From: Algiphilus sp022763315
Lineage (GTDB): Bacteria; Pseudomonadota; Gammaproteobacteria; Nevskiales; Nevskiaceae
DNA length: 64,000 bases
Assembly (NCBI RefSeq): GCF_965249985.1
Contig: NZ_OZ252280.1
Direction: 5' to 3' (one strand)
Numbering within the stretch: position 1 is the stretch's first letter; each line of letters starts with the position of its first letter. The translations under genes were made by a program, and so were the position numbers. Shown here one piece after another: positions 46,419 to 54,336 of this stretch. The notes below the pieces were generated by a model. The model worked only from the letters and a program-made list of their open reading frames with translations. It did no database searches and was not told the origin of the DNA.

Positions 46419-48932
46419 TCAGCCCTCCGCGTGCAGGCGCAGCATGCGGTCGGGCGGCACATGAGTGACGCCGCGCAGCGCCAACCATCCAAGGCTGCCG
46501 ACCAGCAACGCCCCCAGCACCGGGCCGAGCAGCCATGGCCACAGCGCCGGCGTGTAGGGCATCTCGAAAACCCGCTGCGCCAGTTGCCATGACACCAGTT
46601 GGGCGATGCCGCTGGCGAGCACCCCGGCGGTGGCGCCCAGCGTGCCGTATTCCACCAGCAAGGCGCGCGCGATGAAGCGACGGCGGGCGCCGAGGGTGCG
46701 CAGCAGCGCAACCTCGTGCTCGCGTTCGCTGCGCGAGGTCTCGATCGCGGCCAGCAGCACCAGCAGACCCGCGGCCAGGGCGAAGGCGAGCAGGAAAGCG
46801 ATGGCTTCGACCACACGGTCGATGACCTGACGCACCTGCGCGAGTAGGGCGTCGATGTCGATGGCGGTGATGTTGGGAAAACGTTCCACCAGCGCGCGGA
46901 GCAGGCCACTGTCCTGCTCCGATACGTACAGGCTGGTCAGCCAGTTGGTGGCGACCCGGTCATCCGCCAGCACCTTAGGCGGCGCCAGCAGAAAGAAATT
47001 GGGCCGGAAACTGCCCCACTCCACTTCGCGAAGATTGTGCACGGTGAAGGTCACATCGCGGTCGGCGAAACGCAGCGTCAGCGTATCGCCGATTTCCAGC
47101 GCCAGGCGCTCCACGGCATAGTCGTCCGCAGACAGAAGGGCTTTGTTGTGCTCCTCCTCGCTCCACCAGCGGCCCTCGATCAAACGGTTGTCGCTGGGCA
47201 GTTGCGCACTCCAGGACAGATTGAAGTCGCGGTTGATCCAGCGCCGCGTTTCCGGATCGTCAAAATCCGCGGCGCTGACAGCCGCTCCGTTGAGCCCCAC
47301 CAGTCGCCCTCTCGCCATGGGCCAGAGTTCGATGTCCGGGTAGCCGCGTTGCGCCAGAAAATCCGTCAGCGCAACGCGCTGGTCGCTTTGCACGTTGATC
47401 AGGAACACATTGGGCGTACCGTCCGGCAGGCTGGCGCGCCATTGATCGAGCAGCTCAAGGCGCACGATCGCCATCAACAGCAGCGCCAGCAATACCAGGC
47501 CGAGGGAGGCGGCGAGGCCGCCGGCGCTGCGCCCTCGACGCGCCAGATTGGCCAGCCCCAGACGCCAGGCCGCGCCGGCCGCTCCGCTGCGGCGCAGGCC
47601 TTCGAGTGCACGCAGCAGCAGGCGCGCAATGACGAACAAGGCCACCGCGCCGACCGCGCCGCCACCGATCACCACACCGGTGAGCGTCAGGCTTCGGGCC
47701 TGCGCCGCGATCAATGTCACCAGCGCTGCCACCGCCAGGCCGCGCACCAGCCAGACCGCCGCGCGGCGATCATCAGCGGCGCGCTGAAAGACGCGCATCG
47801 GTGACACGTCGCGTACTGCCAGTACGGAGGGCATCGCAAAACCCACCAGAAGCAGTGCCCCCAGACCGGCTGCCGTCAGCGCAGGCAGGACACCGGGTGC
47901 GGGCAGCGCGGCGCCGAACAGACTGCCCGCGATGGCGGCAATGGCGGCCTGCCCCAGCCACGCGAGCAGCACGCCGCTGACGATGCCCAGGCCGCCCAGC
48001 AGCAGCAACAGGCTGAACAGGGCACGGCCGATGAAGGCGCGCGAGGCCCCCATCACGCGCAGCAACGCCGCCTCGTCGCGCAGACTGCGCCCAAAGTTGT
48101 CGGCAGCAATCATCGCGGCCGCCGCCGCCAGCAGCAGAGCGGCCACCACCGCCAGATCCAGGAAGACATCGGCGCGATCCAGCGCCGCTGCCAGCTCGCG
48201 CCGCGCCTCGGCCGGCGTCTGCATGTCGATGCCCTCGGCCCGGGCACGTTCGGCCACGGCTTCGAGCCCCGGCTGTGGGCCTGCCAGTTGCAGGCTGTAG
48301 CGCAGCCGGGCGCCGGGGCCGGTCAGGCCGGAGGCTGCCAGGTCGTTGCTGTGCATCATCAGCCGCGGACCCAGGTCCCGGAAACCGCTGCCACGGTCGG
48401 GTTCGAAGGCGAGTGCGCCCGCGACCCGCAATTCCAGCCGGCCCACCTTGATGCGCGCGCCCGGGAACAGCCCCAGCTCCACCCACAGACGATGGTCGAC
48501 ATAGGCGGTGCCTGCATCCGGCGGCGGCGCAGGCCGCGCCGGTGCGAAGGGGCGTTCGGCAATCTGCAGCGTGCTGCGCAGGGGGTAGGCGTCCTCCACC
48601 GCCTTGAGGGAAACCAGCGCGCTGTCGTCGTCTGGCCCGAATGCGACCGTCGGCATGGTGACGAAGGCGGCGGTGCGTAGCGCCGCCGTATGGGCGGCCT
48701 CGCGCAGTGCCTCAGGGATGGGTCGCGGAGCCCCCAGCACGGCGTCGGCGCCCAGCGCCTCGCCGCTTTCGGCCACCAAGGCCGCGCGTACCCGATCCGA
48801 GAACAGGCCCACCGCGCCCGCCGCGCCCACCGCGACCGCCAGTGCCGCCACCAGCAGCCAGGCGCCGCGGCTGCGCCAGCCGTGACGCACACGGCGAAGC
48901 GCGTAGCGAACCGGCGCGACGATGGACCTCAT
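46419..48932 (-). CDS. ABC transporter permease, FtsX/YbbP-like
   Basis: An 837-residue permease with the FtsX/MacB-type domain twice. The N-terminus has a membrane helix (about 26-44), then an exported MacB-like domain, about four helices in the middle, a second periplasmic region (about 490-700) and three C-terminal helices with RSEREHEVALLRTLGARRRF. Such transporters act as mechanotransducers or lipoprotein/lipid exporters. It matches E. coli YbbP in size and in neighbours (ybbA, tesA). The start codon is shared with the ATPase stop (4-bp overlap). Confidence 0.9.
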   Translation of the reverse strand: MRSIVAPVRYALRRVRHGWRSRGAWLLVAALAVAVGAAGAVGLFSDRVRAALVAESGEALGADAVLGAPRPIPEALREAAHTAALRTAAFVTMPTVAFGPDDDSALVSLKAVEDAYPLRSTLQIAERPFAPARPAPPPDAGTAYVDHRLWVELGLFPGARIKVGRLELRVAGALAFEPDRGSGFRDLGPRLMMHSNDLAASGLTGPGARLRYSLQLAGPQPGLEAVAERARAEGIDMQTPAEARRELAAALDRADVFLDLAVVAALLLAAAAAMIAADNFGRSLRDEAALLRVMGASRAFIGRALFSLLLLLGGLGIVSGVLLAWLGQAAIAAIAGSLFGAALPAPGVLPALTAAGLGALLLVGFAMPSVLAVRDVSPMRVFQRAADDRRAAVWLVRGLAVAALVTLIAAQARSLTLTGVVIGGGAVGAVALFVIARLLLRALEGLRRSGAAGAAWRLGLANLARRGRSAGGLAASLGLVLLALLLMAIVRLELLDQWRASLPDGTPNVFLINVQSDQRVALTDFLAQRGYPDIELWPMARGRLVGLNGAAVSAADFDDPETRRWINRDFNLSWSAQLPSDNRLIEGRWWSEEEHNKALLSADDYAVERLALEIGDTLTLRFADRDVTFTVHNLREVEWGSFRPNFFLLAPPKVLADDRVATNWLTSLYVSEQDSGLLRALVERFPNITAIDIDALLAQVRQVIDRVVEAIAFLLAFALAAGLLVLLAAIETSRSEREHEVALLRTLGARRRFIARALLVEYGTLGATAGVLASGIAQLVSWQLAQRVFEMPYTPALWPWLLGPVLGALLVGSLGWLALRGVTHVPPDRMLRLHAEG

Positions 48933-49621
48933 GAGCGCGCGCGCTGCGGGGTGGCGTCGCTGAGTTGTCCGTCGGCGAGATGCATGCGCCGGTGGCAACG
49001 GCCCGCCAGCTGATGGTCATGGGTGACCAGCACCAGCGTCGTGTCATGTTCCTGATTGAGCGCGAACAGCAGTTCGATGACGCGCGCGCCGGTATCGGCG
49101 TCCAGACTCCCGGTGGGTTCGTCGGCGAACAGAACCGCTGGCTGTGTCACCCAGGCGCGCGCCAGCGCGACCCGCTGCTGTTCCCCGCCGCTGAGTTGAT
49201 GCGGGTAGTGGCTGCAGCGTGCGCCCAATCCAACGCGCTCAAGGCTCTGCCGAGCGCGCTCGCGCGCATCCTTGTGGCCTGCCAGTTCCGCCGGCAGCAT
49301 CACGTTTTCCAGTGCGGTGAATCCGGGCAACAGATGGAAGGACTGAAATACGAAGCCGACCTTGCGCGCCCGCGCCGCCGCACGTGCCTCTTCATCCATC
49401 TGCGTCAGGTCGCGGCCATCAAGCAGCACGCGTCCACTGGTCGGACTATCGAGCCCAGCGAGCAATGCGAGCAGGGTGGTCTTGCCGGATCCGCTGGCGC
49501 CGACAATGGACAAAGACTCGCCACGACCTACACGAAGGTTGACCCCGCGCAGAATGTCAAGGGGCGCGTTGCCGCTGGTTACGCGTTTGCAAAGGCTTTC
49601 GGCGACAATCATTGGTGTCAT
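48929..49621 (-). CDS. ABC transporter ATP-binding protein, YbbA-like
   Basis: A 230-residue ATPase of the MacB/LolD group. It has Walker A GASGSGKTT, signature LSGGEQQR, Walker B VLFADEPTGSLD and the switch VTHD. It works with the adjacent FtsX-like permease. I use the ATG at 49621, which gives an N-terminus of the same length as E. coli YbbA; a second ATG lies 9 bases in. Its start codon overlaps the divergent tesA start codon. Confidence 0.94.
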   Translation of the reverse strand: MTPMIVAESLCKRVTSGNAPLDILRGVNLRVGRGESLSIVGASGSGKTTLLALLAGLDSPTSGRVLLDGRDLTQMDEEARAAARARKVGFVFQSFHLLPGFTALENVMLPAELAGHKDARERARQSLERVGLGARCSHYPHQLSGGEQQRVALARAWVTQPAVLFADEPTGSLDADTGARVIELLFALNQEHDTTLVLVTHDHQLAGRCHRRMHLADGQLSDATPQRARS

Positions 49622-50258
49622 GACAAAGACTTTCTGGCTGCTCGGCGTTTTCGTACTGTGGCTACCGCTGGCGAGCGGGGCGGCACCGAGAGTCTTGGTA
49701 CTCGGCGATTCGCTGTCGGCGGCGTACGGTATCCCGCTGGAAGCGGGCTGGGTGCATCTGTTGCAGGAGCGTATACGCAGTCGCGACCTGCCGCACGTTG
49801 TGGTCAACGCCAGCGTCAGCGGCGAGACCGCGCGCGGTGGGCGAGAGCGACTGCCGGAACTGCTCGCACGCCACGATCCCCAGCTGGTGTTGATTGAGCT
49901 CGGCGGCAATGACGGACTGCGCGGGCTGGCGCCGGCCAAGCTGCGCGAGCATCTGTCCAGCATGGTTGCCCTGACGCAGCAGGCGGAAGCGCAGCCTGTG
50001 CTGTTCGCCATGCGCATCCCCTCCAACTACGGCCCGGCCTATACCGAAGCCTTCCGCGCCAGCTTCCAGACTGTTGCCGACGCACACGAAGTCCCGATCG
50101 TGCCCTTTCTGCTCACCCCTATCGCCGAAGACCGCGCCGCCTTTCAGGACGATGGCATCCATCCCACGGCCGCGGCGCAGCCGCGCATCCTCGACTTTGT
50201 CTGGCCCTATCTCGAGCCGTTGCTGCACGCATCCAAACGCGAAGCTGGCCGTAAATAG
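49620..50258 (+). CDS. tesA: Arylesterase / multifunctional acyl-CoA thioesterase I
   Basis: A 212-residue SGNH-type hydrolase, periplasmic. It has a signal peptide (hydrophobic stretch 5-19, likely cleavage near ASG-AA). SGNH block I is LGDSLSAAYG (Ser31), followed by the oxyanion Gly in VSGETARGG, GGNDGLRG and the C-terminal DGIHP with the catalytic Asp and His. E. coli tesA is also divergent from ybbA-ybbP. It is followed after 23 bp by the FAD gene, possibly in one unit. Confidence 0.94.
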   Translation: MTKTFWLLGVFVLWLPLASGAAPRVLVLGDSLSAAYGIPLEAGWVHLLQERIRSRDLPHVVVNASVSGETARGGRERLPELLARHDPQLVLIELGGNDGLRGLAPAKLREHLSSMVALTQQAEAQPVLFAMRIPSNYGPAYTEAFRASFQTVADAHEVPIVPFLLTPIAEDRAAFQDDGIHPTAAAQPRILDFVWPYLEPLLHASKREAGRK

Positions 50259-50281
50259 CATCGGAACGCAACAGGACACTT

Positions 50282-51559
50282 ATGGACATCGCGGTTATCG
50301 GTTCGGGTGTGAGCGGCCTCTCTGCCGCCTACTTCCTCAGCAAGCAGCACCAGGTCACCGTCTTCGAGGCGGAATCGCGCTTGGGTGGGCACAGCAATAC
50401 GGTGATGGTCGACACGCCCAGCGGCGAGCAGGCCATTGATACCGGTTTCATTGTCTGCAACCCGGTCAACTACCCGAATTTCTACAATCTGATGGGCGAG
50501 CTGCGCGTGCCGTTGCAGAACAGCGACATGTCCCTGGGCGTGTCGGTCGAGCATGGCCGTGTCGAATGGTCTGGCTCGGACAGTCTACTGAGCGTTTTCG
50601 CCCAACCGACGCTGACGGTGTCGCCCACCCACGTCGGCATGCTGCTGTCGGTGATTCGTTTCAACCGTCACGTCAAGCGCTTGCTGGCCACCGATGCCCT
50701 GCCCGACATCACGCTGGGCGAATTTCTCGAGCAGCACCATTACCCGATGGCCCTGCGCGTGCGCTATGTGGCAGCCATGGCCGGGCCGATCTGGAGCATG
50801 TCCACGGCCGGTGTGATGGCGTTCCCCTTCCCGCACTTCGCCCGCTTCTTCCTGAGCCACGGTCTGCTCAATGTCGTTGACCGACCGCAATGGATGACCG
50901 TGGCCGGCGGCTCGCAGCGCTATGTCGAGCGGCTCTGCGCGCGCAGCGCGGCCCAGTTCCGCGCCGGCGCACCGGTACAGGGTCTGCGCCGCGCCGACGA
51001 CGGTGTCCACCTGCGCACGGCCGATGGAGAGGTGCGCTTCGATGCCGTGGTCTGCGCCACACACAGCGATCAGGCGCTGGCCATGCTGGACCAACCGTCC
51101 GCGGAGGAGGCGGAGATCCTGGGCGCCGTGCCCTTTGCCCGCAACCGCGCGGTGCTGCACAGCGATACCAGCCTGATGCCGCGCCGTCGGCGCGCCTGGT
51201 CCAGCTGGAACGCTCTGCTCGATGCCGACACCCTCAATGAGCAGCCCATCGCCGTCAGCTACTGGATGAATCGCCTGCAGAATCTGCGCGGCGAGCAACC
51301 CTACATCATGACGCTGAATCCGCCGCGCGAACCCGATGCGTCCACGGTGGTGTACCAGACCGAGTACACCCACCCGCAGTATCGGGCGGAAACCGTGGCG
51401 GCCCAGCAGCGGTTGCCGGATATCCAGGGGGGCGGCGGTGTGTGGTGGGCCGGCGCCTGGACCGGCTATGGCTTTCACGAGGACGGCCTCAAGGCCGGCC
51501 TGCGCGCAGTGGCGGGTATCGACCCGACCTGCCTGCCGCGCTGGGCGGAGGGGCTGTGA
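50282..51559 (+). CDS. FAD-dependent amine oxidase-like protein
   Basis: A 425-residue flavoprotein with N-terminal dinucleotide motif IGSGVSGLSAAYFL (GxGxxG at 7-12) and the following VFEAESRLGGHSNT, typical of amine oxidase / phytoene-desaturase-like families. The C-terminal part has WWAGAWTGYGFHEDGLKAG. It forms an operon with the DUF1365 and CFA-like genes (1- to 4-bp overlaps). In other bacteria this trio is associated with unusual fatty acid modification and singlet-oxygen responses; that role here is inferred. Confidence 0.87.
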   Translation: MDIAVIGSGVSGLSAAYFLSKQHQVTVFEAESRLGGHSNTVMVDTPSGEQAIDTGFIVCNPVNYPNFYNLMGELRVPLQNSDMSLGVSVEHGRVEWSGSDSLLSVFAQPTLTVSPTHVGMLLSVIRFNRHVKRLLATDALPDITLGEFLEQHHYPMALRVRYVAAMAGPIWSMSTAGVMAFPFPHFARFFLSHGLLNVVDRPQWMTVAGGSQRYVERLCARSAAQFRAGAPVQGLRRADDGVHLRTADGEVRFDAVVCATHSDQALAMLDQPSAEEAEILGAVPFARNRAVLHSDTSLMPRRRRAWSSWNALLDADTLNEQPIAVSYWMNRLQNLRGEQPYIMTLNPPREPDASTVVYQTEYTHPQYRAETVAAQQRLPDIQGGGGVWWAGAWTGYGFHEDGLKAGLRAVAGIDPTCLPRWAEGL

Positions 51560-52335
51560 GCGCGCCCGCGCCACAGCGCGAGGATGCGGTGCTGTACCGC
51601 GCACGCGTGATGCATCGCCGCCGCGTCGCGCCCCTGTACCGCTTCGTCTATGGCGTCTTCTATGTGCTGCTCGACATCGACCGCTTGGCGGAAAGCGCGC
51701 GGCGACATCGGCTGTTCTCCTACAACCGCTTCAACCTGTTCAGCTTTTACGATCGTGATCACGGCGTTGCGCCGGGCGCGCTGCGCGCCTGGGTAGACGC
51801 CACCCTGGCCCAGCGCGGGCTGCGTCTGCACGGTGGGCGGGTGCGCGTGCTGTGCATGCCGCGCATGTTTGGCTATGTGTTCAACCCGCTCAGCCTGTTC
51901 TACTGCGAAGATGGTGACGGCGTGCTGCGCGCGGTCATCGCCGAGGTCCGCAACACCTTTGGCGAGCGGCACTGCTACGTGCTCGACGCGCAAGGGCGTG
52001 AGCTGGCCTGGGAGACGCCGCAGCATGTCGCCAAGACCTTCCACGTGTCCCCTTTCTTCGCTGTGGAAGGTGGCTATCGTTTCCAATTGCGGGCGCCCGG
52101 TGAAGGCGTGCGCGTAGCCATCGGCGTGTACAACGCCGATGGGCCCCTGCTTGATACCGTCCTGAGCGGACAGCGCCGTCCTTTCTCCAGCCGCAGCATC
52201 GCGCTGTCGGTTGCACGCATGCCCTGGGCCACCCTGAAGGTCGTTGCCGCGATTCACTGGCAGGCCTTGAAGATCTGGTTGCGCGGCGCCCGCTATCACC
52301 CCAAACCTGAACCGCCGATACAGGAGTCCCACTGA
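51556..52335 (+). CDS. DUF1365 protein
   Basis: A 259-residue protein of the DUF1365 family; function unknown. It starts at GTG at 51556, overlapping the upstream stop by 4 bp. Family motifs are present: ARVMHRRRVAPLYRF at the start, MPRMFGYVFNPLSLFYC in the middle and HVAKTFHVSPFF later. It is consistently encoded between an FAD oxidase and a cyclopropane fatty acid synthase homologue, so it likely acts with them. Confidence 0.88.
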   Translation: MSAPAPQREDAVLYRARVMHRRRVAPLYRFVYGVFYVLLDIDRLAESARRHRLFSYNRFNLFSFYDRDHGVAPGALRAWVDATLAQRGLRLHGGRVRVLCMPRMFGYVFNPLSLFYCEDGDGVLRAVIAEVRNTFGERHCYVLDAQGRELAWETPQHVAKTFHVSPFFAVEGGYRFQLRAPGEGVRVAIGVYNADGPLLDTVLSGQRRPFSSRSIALSVARMPWATLKVVAAIHWQALKIWLRGARYHPKPEPPIQESH

Positions 52336-53606
52336 TGCCCCGTCACCAGTCGCGATCGCAAGACCGACGCGAAGAGCCGCTGATGCGCGTGCTCACCGAA
52401 CCGATGCAGAGCACCACCCAGCCCTTGACCCGGCTGACACCGGGGCTTCGCCTGCTGGTATACATGTTGGGCGGCCTGCGTGTCGGCAGCCTGGACCTGA
52501 CGCTGCCCGATGGCTCCAGCCGCCACTTCGCCGGCAGCGAAGAGGGGCCGCACGGCGTGCTGCACGTCAAGCGCGCCGACATCATCCGTCATGTGCTGCG
52601 CGGCGGCGAAGTCGGTTTCGGCGAGGCCTACATGGCCGGCTGCTGGGATTCTCCGGATCTCACTGCGCTGCTGCGCGTGCTCTATCTCAACGAGCCGCAT
52701 TACAAGGGGCCCTATCGCAAGAACCCTATCGGACAGCTGGCTGGTTTCATCCAGCACCGCCTGCGCCTGCGCCAGTCGAAGGCGCGCGACAACATCGCGC
52801 ATCATTACGATCTCGGCAATGCTTTTTATCGGCTCTGGTTGGACAACACCATGGCCTATTCCAGCGCCGTCTTCGCCGATGAGAACCAGACGCTGCGCGA
52901 GGCACAGATCAACAAGTTCCGCCACCTGGCCGAGCGCCTGGATCTGCAGCCCGGGCACCATATGCTGGAAATCGGGTCCGGCTGGGGTGGCTTCGCCATC
53001 TGGTGCGCGCAGCAGTATGGCTGCCGTGTCACCGGTTTGACGCTGTCCACCGAGCAACTCGAAGAGGCCCGCGCCCGCGCACGTGACGCCGGTGTAGCTG
53101 ATCGCGTCCGCTTCCTCCTGCAAGATTATCGCGACCACGCCGGCCGCTACGACCGTCTGGCGTCCATCGAGATGTACGAGGCCGTGGGCGAGAACCACTG
53201 GAAAGGCTATCTGGACGCCATCCATAGCCTGCTGGTGCCGGGCGGACGCGCCGCCATCCAGGGCATCACCATCAACCCGGACATCTTTGACAGCTACCGG
53301 CGCAAACGCGACTTCATCCAGAAGTACATCTTTCCCGGCGGCATGCTGTGCCCCCCGGAGCGATTCCGCGCCATCGCCGAAGACGCCGGCCTGCAGAGTT
53401 CCGATGCGCGCTTCTATGGCAGTGACTATGCGCGCACCTTGGCGATCTGGCATCGCAACGTCATGGGCTGCGCCAATGACATCGTCAAGACCTTCGACCA
53501 GCGCTTCCTGCGCATGTGGCGCTATTACCTTGCCTACTGCGAGTGCGGCTTCGAGACCGGCTCCATCGATCTGATGCAGCTCACCCTGACGCGCCCTGCC
53601 ACCTAG
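52335..53606 (+). CDS. Cyclopropane-fatty-acyl-phospholipid synthase family methyltransferase
   Basis: A 423-residue SAM-dependent enzyme of the CFA synthase family. The SAM site is LEIGSGWGGFAIW (about 211-223), preceded by IAHHYDLGNAFYRLWLD and YSSAVF, and followed by the active-site region SIEMYEAVGENHW. Substrate is expected to be an unsaturated acyl chain in a phospholipid. Whether it makes a cyclopropane or a methyl-branched product cannot be told. It overlaps DUF1365 by 1 bp (TGATG). An in-frame ATG lies further in and is possible. Confidence 0.9.
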   Translation: MPRHQSRSQDRREEPLMRVLTEPMQSTTQPLTRLTPGLRLLVYMLGGLRVGSLDLTLPDGSSRHFAGSEEGPHGVLHVKRADIIRHVLRGGEVGFGEAYMAGCWDSPDLTALLRVLYLNEPHYKGPYRKNPIGQLAGFIQHRLRLRQSKARDNIAHHYDLGNAFYRLWLDNTMAYSSAVFADENQTLREAQINKFRHLAERLDLQPGHHMLEIGSGWGGFAIWCAQQYGCRVTGLTLSTEQLEEARARARDAGVADRVRFLLQDYRDHAGRYDRLASIEMYEAVGENHWKGYLDAIHSLLVPGGRAAIQGITINPDIFDSYRRKRDFIQKYIFPGGMLCPPERFRAIAEDAGLQSSDARFYGSDYARTLAIWHRNVMGCANDIVKTFDQRFLRMWRYYLAYCECGFETGSIDLMQLTLTRPAT

Positions 53607-53616
53607 GGCAGGCGCT

Positions 53617-54261
53617 TCAGGCGACGCGACGCGGCGGCGGCGAAGACTCGTCGTCGTCGGAGGTGGCTGCAAGCAGGGCCTGCACATGGTCGCGGTCCAG
53701 CCGCTTCACCGGCTGCCCGTCGGTCGGTGAAAGTGGCACCTGACGCCGGCCCAACTCCGAAAAGATGGCGACGTCCACGCCCACATCACCGGCCTGGAAA
53801 CTGAGCATGGGGATATCGCGCGTGCGTCCGTCGGCGAAGCGATAGCGCCGTTCGCCGGTATCGAAGTCGATGCCGCGCTCCATGCAGAAGATGTCGAGAT
53901 CCTCAGGCGCGTCGGTAAAGCAGTGCAGCTGCAGACGATGCCCCGGATGGGCGGCACCGGTGGCGGCCGCGCCCACCATGCGTGGGGCGAAGGGGGCCAG
54001 CATGTCCATGGCTTGCAGGGCGGTACGCCGCAGGCGCTGCAGGTGCCGGGTGTAGGGCGCGCCGCCGAAGAGCTGCTGGTATTCGAGCACCGCGGCCTGG
54101 ATGTCGGCGTTGGAGGGCATCGCGGTGTGCACACTCAGCCCGAGACGACGCGAGGCCTTCTGCTTGGCGAGGCGGTAGTCGGTCAGCTGCTCCTCGCACA
54201 GGATGCGCGCAGCTTCTCGTACCAGGTCGTGACCTTCAAGGGCGGCGGATCGCTTCCCCAT
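53617..54261 (-). CDS. Conserved hypothetical protein, unrecognised
   Basis: A 214-residue soluble, basic-to-acidic protein that I do not recognise. The N-terminal half is helical with many basic residues (REAARILCEEQLTDYRLAK at about 15-33, then RRLGL). The second half is beta-rich in appearance and ends in an acidic DDDESSPPP tail. No signal peptide or membrane segment is seen. It is convergent with the CFA-like gene and lies upstream of, and in the same orientation as, PBP1A only at a 75-bp gap, so cotranscription is not clear. Confidence 0.68.
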   Translation of the reverse strand: MGKRSAALEGHDLVREAARILCEEQLTDYRLAKQKASRRLGLSVHTAMPSNADIQAAVLEYQQLFGGAPYTRHLQRLRRTALQAMDMLAPFAPRMVGAAATGAAHPGHRLQLHCFTDAPEDLDIFCMERGIDFDTGERRYRFADGRTRDIPMLSFQAGDVGVDVAIFSELGRRQVPLSPTDGQPVKRLDRDHVQALLAATSDDDESSPPPRRVA

Positions 54262-54336
54262 GGCTCGGCGCGCTCCAAGGTATGTGGCAGCAAAAGTACG
54301 TAGCCCGCCTTGCCTTCGTCAATCTCTGATCAGGAA

